From contig JAQTTH010000014.1 of assembly GCA_028710895.1 (NCBI GenBank), positions 59,867 through 123,866 on the forward strand: 64,000 bases of DNA. The letters run 5' to 3'. Numbering within the stretch: the stretch's first letter is position 1; each line of letters opens with the position of its first letter. Of the stretch, positions 20,023 through 29,648 are shown in pieces. The position numbers were made by a program, and so were the translations under genes. The DNA is from Paludibacter sp. GTDB taxonomy: Bacteria; Bacteroidota; Bacteroidia; Bacteroidales; Paludibacteraceae. Below the pieces are notes generated by a model. It ran no database searches and had not been told where the DNA came from. It saw only the letters and a program-made list of their open reading frames with translations.

Positions 20023-21939
20023 ATGAAAAAACACAACAAATTAACCAACCTCATCCTGCTACTAATCCTGGCTATCATTACCATGAGTTCCACCCCAACG
20101 GTTTATTTTATTGGCGACTCCACCATGGCCGATTATGATCCTGCTGTTTATCCAAACCAACGTGGTTGGGGGCAAATGTTCCGTAGTTTTGTTACTGGAG
20201 ATATCAACTTTGTAAATGCCGGAAGAAATGGACGAAGCACCCGCAGTTTTTATACGGGAAGTGATAGTTTGTGGGCTGGTGTTCGCACCAAACTCAAAGC
20301 CGGTGACTACGTATTTATACAGTTTGCACATAACGACGAAAAACTAAACGGACTTTCGGATACTGTGAAAACCGGAGGTATTGCTACTGCACCCTGGGGT
20401 GATTTCCAGATGTATTTACGCAATTACATTACAGAATCACGTAAATCGGGTGCAATTCCCATTCTGGTAACTCCCATTGTTCGATGCTATTTTGCAGGCG
20501 ATAGTATTACGCTGAAAGGTCGTCATAATTTGGCCACTGACGACTCAACATTAAATTACGTACGTTCGATGAAAGCTGTTGGGAGACAATTATCCGTGCC
20601 AATAATTGATCATACCGCACTGACACGAAAATACGCCGAAGGTCTGGGTGCAACAAATGCCTATGCAACCATTTATGTTACTTCGGATCAAACTCACCTG
20701 AATCCTACCGGTGCAACAATTTATGCACAGTTAGCTGTACAGGAAATGTTGAAGCAAAATATTCTGACAGGTTATCTCAACGCCTCGCCTAATCTGGTTA
20801 TTACACCCGGTTCTCTTGATTTTGGAAATAGTTATATTTCGGCATTTTCAGGTTCTAAGATTTCGATTTCAGGTTTAAGCTTGTCACCAACTACCGGCAA
20901 TGTGTCTGTTACTGCCCCCGATGGCTTTCAGGTAAATCTTACGTCTTCGGGAACATTTGCAGCATCAGTTCAAATTCCGTATACAAATGGAAATCTGGCT
21001 GCAACCGATGTTTATATTCGCTTTCAACCAACTACCGAAAAAGTGTATGCCGATTCAATAGCCATAGCGTATGGGGCTGTTACAAAAAAGATTTCGGTAA
21101 AGGGTAATGGACTCTCAATGAGCAGTGGAGTTAATGCCACGGTAAATTTCCCGTTATCTGGCAATGCCACTCCAACTGTCACAGGCCCTGTGATTGTATT
21201 AGATGAAAGCTGGACCGGGACATATATCAAAAGTTATGCTGCTATTGCCACCTGGCCTGCAGGAGTTACAGGTACAAATGTTCAGCGCAATAGCATTAGT
21301 GCCAGTTCAACCAATCTTGTTGACGCATGGCCGGCGGGAGAAATAGATATAAACACTTTGCGTTATATTCAGTTTACAGTAAAGCCCAATGCCGGAACAA
21401 AATTCACTGTGGATTCCGTAGGATTGTATGCCGGTGCAGCTGGTGGAAGTGGGCTGAAATACCGTGTATTGTATTCAAAAGATCCCGGATTCAGTAATCC
21501 TGTAGCTCTCGAAGACAAAACATCGAATACAAGCAACACGATGGTAGCTCTTTCGTATAAGCCAATGGTTCAGATTGCGGATTCAGAAGGTTTTTACCTG
21601 CGCTTTTATCCCTGGTACAATGGTGCCGCAACGTTGAAATACCTGTGTCTTTCGAATCTGACAATTAAAGGAAGAGTTAGTACAGTCCCAAATGCCATTT
21701 CTACGCCAGAAGCGGAAGTTATTAAGGTATATTCAATAAATAAACAATTGCACATAGAAACTCAATCTGATATAAGTCTTGTAATGATAAACTCACTGAC
21801 AGGCAGTTGTTTAAAACGTATAAATTGTAGTGGAAAGTCATTAATATCTGATTTTTCAGGTTTATCAGCAGGTCTATATATTGCACAAGTGAAACTAAAT
21901 AACGGACGGATTGTGTGTGCTAAAGTAATGTTACATTAA
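20023..21939 (+). CDS. SGNH/GDSL esterase, rhamnogalacturonan acetylesterase-like (CE12), with accessory module and T9SS tail
   Basis: 638 residues. After a signal peptide comes an SGNH hydrolase with block I IGDSTMADY (Ser33), block II NAGRNGRSTRSF, block III FAHNDE and block V SDQTHLNPTGA (the Asp/His pair). This pattern is typical of CE12 enzymes that deacetylate rhamnogalacturonan. About residues 265-365 form an Ig-like domain, and about 366-553 are another copy of the shared beta-sandwich module, ending LRFYPWYNG...LCLSNLTIKG. The last ~75 residues are a T9SS sorting domain (GLSAGLYIAQVKL). Loss of acetyl groups would open pectin to the lyases encoded next. Confidence 0.85.
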   Translation: MKKHNKLTNLILLLILAIITMSSTPTVYFIGDSTMADYDPAVYPNQRGWGQMFRSFVTGDINFVNAGRNGRSTRSFYTGSDSLWAGVRTKLKAGDYVFIQFAHNDEKLNGLSDTVKTGGIATAPWGDFQMYLRNYITESRKSGAIPILVTPIVRCYFAGDSITLKGRHNLATDDSTLNYVRSMKAVGRQLSVPIIDHTALTRKYAEGLGATNAYATIYVTSDQTHLNPTGATIYAQLAVQEMLKQNILTGYLNASPNLVITPGSLDFGNSYISAFSGSKISISGLSLSPTTGNVSVTAPDGFQVNLTSSGTFAASVQIPYTNGNLAATDVYIRFQPTTEKVYADSIAIAYGAVTKKISVKGNGLSMSSGVNATVNFPLSGNATPTVTGPVIVLDESWTGTYIKSYAAIATWPAGVTGTNVQRNSISASSTNLVDAWPAGEIDINTLRYIQFTVKPNAGTKFTVDSVGLYAGAAGGSGLKYRVLYSKDPGFSNPVALEDKTSNTSNTMVALSYKPMVQIADSEGFYLRFYPWYNGAATLKYLCLSNLTIKGRVSTVPNAISTPEAEVIKVYSINKQLHIETQSDISLVMINSLTGSCLKRINCSGKSLISDFSGLSAGLYIAQVKLNNGRIVCAKVMLH

Positions 21940-22001
21940 ATTTAAATCAAAACAGGCATATCAAATATCAATAATTTTCAGTACTAAATTAATCCTGATG
22001 G

Positions 22002-22009
22002 TACTTTTG
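22002..22009 (+). promoter_or_regulatory. -7 promoter element for the PL10 gene
   Basis: TACTTTTG fits TAnnTTTG, 34 bp before the start codon at 22043. Confidence 0.5.
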
Positions 22010-22042
22010 CAGTCAATAGAATGAATTGAAAAATATAAAATC

Positions 22043-23233
22043 ATGAACAAAAGATTATTGATTGTTTTGGTGAGCTTGATATGTGTTGTTTGTAGCGGTT
22101 TCTCACAAGCGAAAACTAAACCAACTACCTATCCTGCAATCAGTTTGGACCCATTTGGCGACGGCACCCGTCACTGGTATTTTATTGCCGATGCAACAAA
22201 TATTGTAAATGCAGTACCCAATCAGCCGAAATATACAGAGGATGAGATTACTAAGATAGCCGATAATATGTTGTTGTTCCAGCGCAACAACGGTGGTTGG
22301 CCTAAAAATTACGACATGCAGGCTATTCTGACACCTGAACAGGTGCAAAAGCTAACAGATACAAAATCTCAGGTGCATACTACTTTTGACAATTCAACAA
22401 CCTACACCCATATTGAATATCTGGCAAAAGTGTACAGCATTACACATATAAAAAAATATAAAATTGCGTGTGAAAAAGGAATAGAATTTTGCCTGGCTGC
22501 ACAATACCCAAATGGGGGTTGGCCACAGTATTATCCCATTGAACCAAAGAATTATAGTCGCCGGATTACATACAACGACGGTGCATTTTTGGGTGTTTTG
22601 ACCTTAATGCGTGAAATTGCGGAAAATGACCCAACTTTCTCATTCGTAAGCTCTTCGCTGCGAAAGAAAACAAAGGCAGCTTACGAAAAGGGGCTTGATT
22701 GCATTCTGAAAACACAGATTGTGGACAATGGCCGACTTACTGCCTGGTGTCAGCAACATGACGAAATAACATTGAAACCGGCTTGGGCAAGAGCTTTTGA
22801 ACCACCATCTATTTGTAATGGCGAAAGTTCAGCCATTGTATTGTACCTGATGAATATTGATAATCCGAATGAGAAAATTGTAACATCAGTTCAGAGTGCC
22901 GTAAAATGGTTCAACGACTCTAAAATTCTAAATACGCGCGTTCAAACAGTAAAAAGTTCCACTGAACAATCAAAATATCGGCTAATGACTAACGACAAGG
23001 TAGTGTTAATTGATTCAACTGCAAAGCCTATCTGGACACGCTATTATGAACTTGGAACCGACAAGCCCTTGTTTTGCGACCGTAACAGCAAATACCTGTA
23101 TTCGCTTGCCGAAGTCAGCCGCGAAAGACGCACCGGATATGGTTGGTACACGTATTCACCGCAAGAAGCGCTGAATAAATACCCTGCATGGCAAAAGAGA
23201 TGGGCAGTAAATGAGAACATACTCAAAAAATAA
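22043..23233 (+). CDS. Pectate lyase, PL10 family
   Basis: 396 residues with a signal peptide (ending SGFSQA, about 24). Family features are NNGGWPKNYD, NGGWPQYYP, RRITYNDGAFLGVL, AWARAFEPPSICNGES and RRTGYGWYT near the C-terminus, consistent with an (alpha/alpha) toroid PL10 lyase that cleaves de-esterified polygalacturonate by beta-elimination, normally with calcium. There is no T9SS tail and no CBM, so periplasmic location is likely. The stop codon lies just before the next gene's start at 23244. Confidence 0.88.
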   Translation: MNKRLLIVLVSLICVVCSGFSQAKTKPTTYPAISLDPFGDGTRHWYFIADATNIVNAVPNQPKYTEDEITKIADNMLLFQRNNGGWPKNYDMQAILTPEQVQKLTDTKSQVHTTFDNSTTYTHIEYLAKVYSITHIKKYKIACEKGIEFCLAAQYPNGGWPQYYPIEPKNYSRRITYNDGAFLGVLTLMREIAENDPTFSFVSSSLRKKTKAAYEKGLDCILKTQIVDNGRLTAWCQQHDEITLKPAWARAFEPPSICNGESSAIVLYLMNIDNPNEKIVTSVQSAVKWFNDSKILNTRVQTVKSSTEQSKYRLMTNDKVVLIDSTAKPIWTRYYELGTDKPLFCDRNSKYLYSLAEVSRERRTGYGWYTYSPQEALNKYPAWQKRWAVNENILKK

Positions 23234-23243
23234 ATTCAGGACA

Positions 23244-24158
23244 ATGAAAAAAACATTGATAACGGTAATAATAATTTTGTTTACATTTCAGCAATCTTTT
23301 GCTCAGATCTATTTGTGGGAAAAAGGAAAAATGCCCAACAGCAAAGGACTGCATCTTACAGATAGTATTGCCAACGATCGCCAGTTTGTGGTGGCCAATC
23401 CGAATATTGAAGTTTTTACACCATCCAAAGAAGAAAACCGTGGCTTTGCCGTTTTGGTTATTCCGGGAGGCGGTTATGTGCGGTTAGCACATGTGGTAAG
23501 TGGTTCACAAATAGCCAAATATATCAACAGCATTGGTGGGACTGCCTTCGTGCTGAAATACCGCTTACCAGTAAGTCCAGACTTGAAACAACGTGAAATT
23601 GGACCGTTGCAAGACGGACAACGCGCCATTAAAACAATGCGTGCTTTAGCGACAAAATATGGATATTCTGGAAATAAAATCGGTGTTTTTGGAACTTCTG
23701 CCGGAGGCCAGTTAGCCTCATCGCTTGGGGTGTATACCGACGATTACACGGAGGTAAAAGACTCACTCTACAAGTACTCATTTCGTCCCGATTTTATGAT
23801 CCTGTTGTCACCGGTCATCACCCTGGCCGACCCGTATGCTCACAAAGGGTCCCGTGAAAATTTGCTTGGAAAAGATGCTGATAAAGTGATGATTGATCAG
23901 TTCTCAACTCAGTTACATGTTACGGCCCAAACTCCTCCAACAATCTTATTTCATGCCAACGACGACAAAAGCGTGCCTTCGCTCAACAGCGTTATGTTCT
24001 ACACAGCTTTGCGCGAAAAGGGCGTTGATGCTTCGTTGCATATTTTTCCCCACGGTGGACATGCCATTAACCTGACTAAAAGCCCTGGTAGCACAGCACT
24101 TTGGCTGCCTATTCTGGATGCATGGCTGAAAGAAAGCGGAATTTATGACCTAAAATAA
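23244..24158 (+). CDS. Secreted alpha/beta hydrolase, acetyl-esterase-like
   Basis: 304 residues with a signal peptide ending SFAQ (about 21). It has an oxyanion-type VIPGGGYVRL motif, the nucleophile elbow GTSAGGQLASSLG, an Asp-bearing FHANDDKSVP stretch and a C-terminal FPHGGHAIN with the catalytic His. This is the esterase/lipase class often found in xylan and pectin loci, where members remove acetyl groups. Which sugar carries the acetyl group is not known. The ATG at 23244 lies 10 bp after the PL10 stop; the in-frame ATG at 23211 lies inside the PL10 gene and lacks a signal sequence. Confidence 0.8.
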   Translation: MKKTLITVIIILFTFQQSFAQIYLWEKGKMPNSKGLHLTDSIANDRQFVVANPNIEVFTPSKEENRGFAVLVIPGGGYVRLAHVVSGSQIAKYINSIGGTAFVLKYRLPVSPDLKQREIGPLQDGQRAIKTMRALATKYGYSGNKIGVFGTSAGGQLASSLGVYTDDYTEVKDSLYKYSFRPDFMILLSPVITLADPYAHKGSRENLLGKDADKVMIDQFSTQLHVTAQTPPTILFHANDDKSVPSLNSVMFYTALREKGVDASLHIFPHGGHAINLTKSPGSTALWLPILDAWLKESGIYDLK

Positions 24159-24259
24159 GCGCTTTCCTGAGATTCTTTTGAAACCGTGTCTTTACTTCAA
24201 AAACCAAAAAACACACATTAAAAACCAATTTTTCACACTCCCTCATATGCATGAAGTAT

Positions 24260-24267
24260 TATATTTG
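24260..24267 (+). promoter_or_regulatory. -7 promoter element
   Basis: TATATTTG fits TAnnTTTG, 48 bp before the ATG at 24316. Confidence 0.5.
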
Positions 24268-24315
24268 TTGAGTAAAATACAACTTTAAATTCAAACAATT
24301 TTAAATTCATTTATT

Positions 24316-25002
24316 ATGAGAAAAACATTTACACTTCTTTCGATGCTATTTGCATTTGTAGTATTATCAAACGCCCAATCAACTTATACATTTGCACCTG
24401 CCACCTATAGTAGTTCAACAACTAATGGTACACTTATTACGTATACATTCTCTAATGGCTGTACAATCTCAAACAATAATACTAAAGCATATTCAACCGG
24501 AACTATTAGCTCTCCCACAGCATTTTCAGGAATTAAATTTTCGGCCGGAACACAATACACAATCACATTTCCTTCGTCAGTAAGTATTTCGAATGTAACA
24601 TTTACCGGATATGATAATTACGCAGGAAAAAGGTCTTATTTCTCAGAATTCAACGGAGTAGCAAACACAGACACAACTCAAAACTTCTTCACGTCTAAAA
24701 ATGGAACGGCTGCAGTTATGTCAACTGTAGCTTTCAATCCTACTGATATTACATCTGCAACCACACTTACGTATACCCCTGCCGGCAATCAGATTGTTTC
24801 TACATTTGTAATTACTTACACTGCCACTACACCTACTGCAATCCAACCGGTTTCAATTGATTCCAACAAACCAACCAATGTATATTCGATTGATGGAAGA
24901 AGAATCAAGACAAATGTAATACGCGGTCAGGCAACAGATAATTTAAAAAATGGAGTTTATATTATCGACAACAAAAAAGTGGTAGTAAATAATAATCTGT
25001 AA
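24316..25002 (+). CDS. Secreted protein of unknown function with short sorting-type tail
   Basis: 228 residues. Signal peptide ends SNAQS (about 21). The body (22-175) is Ser/Thr/Tyr-rich beta-structure (TYTFAPATYSS, FSAGTQYTITFPSSVSISNV) of one domain size, without Cys or obvious catalytic residues. The end (VYSIDGRRIKTNV...LKNGVYIIDNKKV) is the usual T9SS-type tail. It has its own promoter and a strong hairpin after it, so it is monocistronic in the middle of the pectin cluster. A carbohydrate-binding role is possible but is inference from position only. Confidence 0.65.
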   Translation: MRKTFTLLSMLFAFVVLSNAQSTYTFAPATYSSSTTNGTLITYTFSNGCTISNNNTKAYSTGTISSPTAFSGIKFSAGTQYTITFPSSVSISNVTFTGYDNYAGKRSYFSEFNGVANTDTTQNFFTSKNGTAAVMSTVAFNPTDITSATTLTYTPAGNQIVSTFVITYTATTPTAIQPVSIDSNKPTNVYSIDGRRIKTNVIRGQATDNLKNGVYIIDNKKVVVNNNL

Positions 25003-25073
25003 TTCTCCAAATACATTTGATACTTCGAAACGCGGACTGTTCCCCATAAGTTTCGTTTTACAAATACAATTCA

Positions 25074-25120
25074 TAGAAGCAAGGCAGGACCCTGAATTTC
25101 AGGGTCCTGCCTTGCTTCTA
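25074..25120 (+). terminator. Very long perfect hairpin
   Basis: Arms 25074-25096 and 25098-25120 are perfect reverse complements over 23 bp. There is no T-run. It probably ends the preceding transcript or protects its 3' end. Confidence 0.7.
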
Positions 25121-25230
25121 TCTTACTCTGAAAAGTCATCAATCAGACGTTCATATTGATTCATACTTTAGATTGTCAAAAACTCCCATAAAAAAAGCAA
25201 TTATTCTACTTTCGTTATTCAAAAAAACTC

Positions 25231-25238
25231 CAACTTTG
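25231..25238 (+). promoter_or_regulatory. Probable -7 element for the GH28 gene
   Basis: CAACTTTG is one base away from TAnnTTTG. Transcription from here would start near 25245, which favours the ATG at 25268 over an in-frame ATG at 25241. Confidence 0.35.
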
Positions 25239-25267
25239 TAGTGTTATCTTTTATCTGTAATATCAAG

Positions 25268-26983
25268 ATGAAAGAGCCAATAAATCAACATAGATTATTT
25301 AATATGAGTAGGTTCAGAAAACCAATTTTAGCAGGGCTTTTTGTAGTATTGTGCATAAACGCACTAATTTCGGGTAACTATAAATATAATTATTTGTACT
25401 CCGCCCTTCCGTTTAAAATGGAAAAAATCAAGGAACCTGCTTTTCCACGTACACAAATATCAGTCTCTGAGTTTGGTGCTGTTGGCGATGGTATTACGCT
25501 GAATACGAAAGCATTCGAAACTGCAATAGAAAAACTATCAGCCAAAGGAGGAGGAAAACTGGTTGTGCCTGCCGGTATTTGGTTTACCGGACCGATAGTA
25601 CTGAAATCAAACATTAATCTTCATTTGGACAAAGGTGCTGTCATCCTCTTCTCACCCGATCTCAAGCTATACCCGCTAATAAATACATCATTCGAAGGAT
25701 TACAAACCCGCCGTTGCCAGTCGCCAATTAGTGGCGTGACACTTACAAATATTGCCATCACCGGCGAAGGAGCCATAAATGGTTCGGGCAATGCATGGCG
25801 ACCACTCAAAAAAGCCAAAGTAACTGAAGCCAAGTGGAAAGAAGTAGTAAAATCGGGCGGAGTTTTAAAAGATCCCGGGTATTGGTTTCCGACAGCTGGT
25901 TCATTGAAAGGAGAGAAAATGAGCGATATGAACGTTCCTCGTGGCGAAATGACTGATAGTCAGTGGAGCGAAGTAAAAGATTTTATGCGTCCGGTTATGA
26001 TAAGCCTGACTGAATGTAAAAACGTAAAACTTCAGGGTGTTTTATTCGAGAACTCACCCGGCTGGAACATTCACCCGCTTATGTGCGAAAACCTGATTAT
26101 TGACGGAATTTTTGCACGTAATCCGGCCTATGCACAAAACGGCGACGGGTTGGACATTGAATCCTGCAAAAATGTAATCCTTGTAAACAGCACATTCGAT
26201 GTCGGTGATGATGGCATTTGCATCAAATCCGGGAAAGATGCAGAAGGCCGTAAACGTGCCCGTGCGGCTGAGAATATCATTGTGGATAATTGTAAAGTTT
26301 TTCAGGGGCATGGTGGTTTTGTTGTTGGCAGCGAAATGTCTGGAGGTGTACGCAATATTTCGGTTTCCAATTGCGAATTTCTGGGAACCGATGTTGGTTT
26401 GCGCTTTAAAAGTAACCGTGGACGGGGTGGCGTGGTTGAGAATATCTATATTCGCGATATTTATATGCTCGACATCACTACCGATTCGTTTCTGTTTGAT
26501 TTATACTACGGAGGAAAATCGGCTTCCGAAACACTGGAAGAGGGCGAACAAAATACAACAGAAACCACAACCACTCCTGTTACAGAAGAAACTCCTTGTT
26601 TCAGAAATATCTACGTAAAAAACCTCGTGTCGCGCAATGCACGCCGGGCTATGTTTTTCAACGGATTACCGGAAATGAATATTGCAAATATAAATCTTGA
26701 AAATTCAATAATTACTTCGCATTTTGGCGCAGAACTTGTAGAGGCAGATGGAGTGAAATTTACAAATGTAACTGTTGTCCCAACTGAAGGTCCGGCTTAC
26801 ACATTGAAAAATGTAAAAAACTTTGTTGCAAACAAGTTGGAATTTCCGGCACAATTGCTACAACCAATTCAAATTACCGGCAACAAAACAAAAAATATAA
26901 ACCTCCCATCCGGTTTTCAGTTTAAAAATCAGGTTCAACAATCCGAAAATATTGACACAAACGAAATTAAATTCAATAAGTAA
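25268..26983 (+). CDS. Polygalacturonase, GH28
   Basis: 571 residues from the ATG at 25268. Another ATG at 25304 sits immediately before the signal anchor (RKPILAGLFVVLCINALIS) and could be the real start. The right-handed beta-helix carries the GH28 set: NGDGLDIESC, VGDDGICIKSG (catalytic Asp pair), GHGGFVVGSE (His) and LRFKSNRGRGG (substrate-binding Arg/Lys). It hydrolyses alpha-1,4 bonds in polygalacturonate or rhamnogalacturonan; exo or endo action cannot be told. Residues about 420-435 are a Thr/Glu-rich insertion. It has its own promoter after a strong hairpin. Confidence 0.88.
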   Translation: MKEPINQHRLFNMSRFRKPILAGLFVVLCINALISGNYKYNYLYSALPFKMEKIKEPAFPRTQISVSEFGAVGDGITLNTKAFETAIEKLSAKGGGKLVVPAGIWFTGPIVLKSNINLHLDKGAVILFSPDLKLYPLINTSFEGLQTRRCQSPISGVTLTNIAITGEGAINGSGNAWRPLKKAKVTEAKWKEVVKSGGVLKDPGYWFPTAGSLKGEKMSDMNVPRGEMTDSQWSEVKDFMRPVMISLTECKNVKLQGVLFENSPGWNIHPLMCENLIIDGIFARNPAYAQNGDGLDIESCKNVILVNSTFDVGDDGICIKSGKDAEGRKRARAAENIIVDNCKVFQGHGGFVVGSEMSGGVRNISVSNCEFLGTDVGLRFKSNRGRGGVVENIYIRDIYMLDITTDSFLFDLYYGGKSASETLEEGEQNTTETTTTPVTEETPCFRNIYVKNLVSRNARRAMFFNGLPEMNIANINLENSIITSHFGAELVEADGVKFTNVTVVPTEGPAYTLKNVKNFVANKLEFPAQLLQPIQITGNKTKNINLPSGFQFKNQVQQSENIDTNEIKFNK

Positions 26984-27001
26984 TACTTAGTACATAAATT
27001 G

Positions 27002-27009
27002 TATATTTG
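27002..27009 (+). promoter_or_regulatory. -7 promoter element for the GH105-PL1-CE8-GH43 run
   Basis: TATATTTG fits TAnnTTTG, 53 bp before the GH105 start codon. The four genes downstream are spaced by 11-30 bp. Confidence 0.55.
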
Positions 27010-27061
27010 TAGTCTACAATAGGAATAAAACACGTTCATATCACGATAAAAAAACACACAA

Positions 27062-28237
27062 ATGTCAATACAGAAATTAAAAATTTCATTCATAGCTTTG
27101 CTGTTCTTTCCGTCCCTGTTTCTTTCTGCAGCAAAGCCTTATTCAGTATGGATGGCCGACTCGGAAATGCAGCGTATGCCCGAAAGTTGGATGACCGACT
27201 TTGCAAAAAAGCCCAAATGGGACTATTGTAACGGATTAGAACTGGGAGCCATTCTCAAGGTATGGAAACTTACAATGGATCCGAAGTATTTCAACTACGT
27301 AAAAAGCTATACCGACACCATCATTGCTCCCGATGGAAAAATAACCGGCTACAAACCGGAAGATTACAACATCGACAAATTGAATTCAGGGAAAATGCTT
27401 TTCGATTTGTATGCAGTTAGTAAAGAAGAAAAGCTGAAAAAGGCTATGGATATACTCCGCAGCCAGATGAAAACCCACCCACGCACAACCGAAGGCGGGT
27501 TTTGGCACAAAAAAATATATACAAACCAAATGTGGTTAGATGGATTGTATATGGGTTCTCCTTATTTGGCAGAATATGGCTATCGATTCAACGAAAAAGC
27601 GATTTTCGATGAAGTAGCAAACCAAATAATCCTCATGGCAAAACATGCTTACGACCCTAAAACAGGGTTATATTATCATGGTTGGGACGAGAGTCACAAG
27701 CAAAAATGGTCGGATCCAAAAACCGGTTGCTCACCCAATTTCTGGTCGCGCAGCATGGGGTGGTACATGATGTCTATGGTGGATGTGCTCGACTTTTTAC
27801 CTAAGAACCACCCAAAACGGGCTCAGATTATCAGGATTCTGACCAACCTAAGCACTTCGTTGGATAAATACCGCGATAAAGAAACAGGTATGTGGTATCA
27901 GGTGACTGATAAAATCGGGGCTGAAGGGAATTATGTCGAATCTTCGGGCTCTGCCATGTTTATTTACACCTGGGTGAAAGGGGCTCAAAAAGGCTATTTG
28001 CCCAAGTCGTTCCTGAAAAAGGGCGAAGTGGCATACAATCAGTTTGTAAAACGCTTTATCCATCAAAACGAAGATGGAACCATTTCCTTGACTGATGGTT
28101 GTGCTGTGGCCGGACTTGGTGGCGAGCCAAAATACCGCGACGGAAGCTATCAGTACTATATTTCCGAACCTAGGCGCGACAACGATCCAAAGGCTGTAGG
28201 GCCATTTATCATGCTAAGCGTATTGCTCAAAAAATAA
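27062..28237 (+). CDS. Unsaturated rhamnogalacturonyl/galacturonyl hydrolase, GH105
   Basis: 391 residues with a signal peptide of about 23 residues. The (alpha/alpha)6 enzyme shows MADSEMQRMPESW, WDYCNGLELGAIL, the acid motif MWLDGLYMGSPYLAEYG and FWSRSMGWYMMSMVDVLDFLP. GH105 enzymes remove the 4,5-unsaturated uronic acid left at the non-reducing end by pectin lyases, which suits the PL10 and PL1 genes around it. It lies 11 bp before PL1, so they are almost certainly co-transcribed. There is no sorting tail, so a periplasmic site is likely. Confidence 0.9.
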   Translation: MSIQKLKISFIALLFFPSLFLSAAKPYSVWMADSEMQRMPESWMTDFAKKPKWDYCNGLELGAILKVWKLTMDPKYFNYVKSYTDTIIAPDGKITGYKPEDYNIDKLNSGKMLFDLYAVSKEEKLKKAMDILRSQMKTHPRTTEGGFWHKKIYTNQMWLDGLYMGSPYLAEYGYRFNEKAIFDEVANQIILMAKHAYDPKTGLYYHGWDESHKQKWSDPKTGCSPNFWSRSMGWYMMSMVDVLDFLPKNHPKRAQIIRILTNLSTSLDKYRDKETGMWYQVTDKIGAEGNYVESSGSAMFIYTWVKGAQKGYLPKSFLKKGEVAYNQFVKRFIHQNEDGTISLTDGCAVAGLGGEPKYRDGSYQYYISEPRRDNDPKAVGPFIMLSVLLKK

Positions 28238-28248
28238 AAATCCGATTG

Positions 28249-29631
28249 ATGAAAAGAATCATTCCCCTATTTATATTTCTAACAGGTCTATTAAGCGCTA
28301 ATGCTCTGACTCCCGCTTTCCCGGGTGCCGAAGGTGGCGGCATGTACACAACCGGTGGGCGTGGCGGCAAAATATTGTACGTTACATCACTGGCCGACGA
28401 TGGTTCGAAAGGAACACTCCGTTGGGCGGTTTATCAAAAAGGGCCACGAACAGTTTTGTTCAACGTTTCAGGAATTATAAGCCTGACAAAACCATTATCC
28501 ATCAAAAACGATTCGCTTACAATTGCCGGACAATCGGCTCCGGGCGATGGTATTTGCATCAAAGATTATGATGTATTTGTCAATGCAAACAATGTAATTA
28601 TCCGTTTTATGCGTTTCCGGTTAGGCGATTTGGTGAAAGAACATGAGCCGGATGCTTATGGTGGACGGGATCATAAATACGTAATAATCGACCATTGTTC
28701 CTCGAGTTGGTCGGTAGATGAATGCGCTTCGTTTTATTCCAACGAGAATTTCACTATGCAGTGGTGCATCATTGCCGAAGCATTGAATAATTCGGAGCAC
28801 CCCAAAGGAGCACACGGTTTTGGTGGTATATGGGGAGGTAAAAATGCTTCGTTTCATCACAACCTGATTGCGGATAACAACAGTCGGAATCCGCGTTTCA
28901 ATGGTTTCCGCCGTGCCGGATTGAAATACAACAATTCGCAGGACGAAGAGCGGGTCGATTTTCGCAACAATGTGATTTACAACTGGGGTACTCACAGTTC
29001 GTACGGTGGCGAAAGCGGAACCTACAACATTGTGGCCAATTATTTTAAAGCCGGGGAAGGAACAAATCCTAAAATCAAAGACCGTATTACACAGGTGGAT
29101 ATGGATGCCGACCCGACTAAATGTGCGCCGGGTTATGGCCGTTATTTTATTCAGGATAATTACGTGTATGGCTTTCCGGACGTAACTGAAAACAACTGGA
29201 AGGGTGTGAAAATTATGGGTAACGCCGATTCTGTTGGCTGCAAAGTGCTGAAACCGTATGACTGCACTCCGATTAAAACTCAGCCAGCTGAAGTTGCTTA
29301 CGAAAAAGTATTATCGTTTGCAGGAGCCTCATATAAACGCGATGCTGTAGACACCCGCATTACGACTGAAGTGAAAACCGGCACAAACACCTACAAAGGT
29401 AAACTTACTCAACGCCCGGGTTTAATTGATTCGCAAAGTGATGTTGGTGGTTGGCCGGAATATAAATCAGCCGAAGCACAAGTCGACACGAATACAGATG
29501 GGATTCCCGATGGCTGGTTGGAAAAAAACAATCCCGGAAAAGCTGCGACCGAATTGAATAAAGACGGTTATACCTACCTCGAAGTCTACCTCAACAGCCT
29601 TGTACAATCTATTATTGACAACCAGAAATAA
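28249..29631 (+). CDS. Pectate lyase-like protein, PL1 family
   Basis: 460 residues from the ATG at 28249 (a TTG three bases upstream is in frame). Signal peptide ends near ANA (about 20). The AFPGAEGGGMYTTGGRGGKI start, GTLRWAVYQKGPRTVLFNVSG and DHCSSSWSVDE motifs are typical of the Bacteroidota PL1 group. The beta-helix continues through HHNLIADNNSRNPRF. It cleaves polygalacturonate by beta-elimination. The C-terminus (DTNTDGIPDGWLEKNNP) has a calcium-binding-like DxNxDG motif. It is followed by CE8 after 17 bp, pairing lyase with methylesterase. Confidence 0.88.
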   Translation: MKRIIPLFIFLTGLLSANALTPAFPGAEGGGMYTTGGRGGKILYVTSLADDGSKGTLRWAVYQKGPRTVLFNVSGIISLTKPLSIKNDSLTIAGQSAPGDGICIKDYDVFVNANNVIIRFMRFRLGDLVKEHEPDAYGGRDHKYVIIDHCSSSWSVDECASFYSNENFTMQWCIIAEALNNSEHPKGAHGFGGIWGGKNASFHHNLIADNNSRNPRFNGFRRAGLKYNNSQDEERVDFRNNVIYNWGTHSSYGGESGTYNIVANYFKAGEGTNPKIKDRITQVDMDADPTKCAPGYGRYFIQDNYVYGFPDVTENNWKGVKIMGNADSVGCKVLKPYDCTPIKTQPAEVAYEKVLSFAGASYKRDAVDTRITTEVKTGTNTYKGKLTQRPGLIDSQSDVGGWPEYKSAEAQVDTNTDGIPDGWLEKNNPGKAATELNKDGYTYLEVYLNSLVQSIIDNQK

Positions 29632-29648
29632 ATCTCAGAATATTTCCC

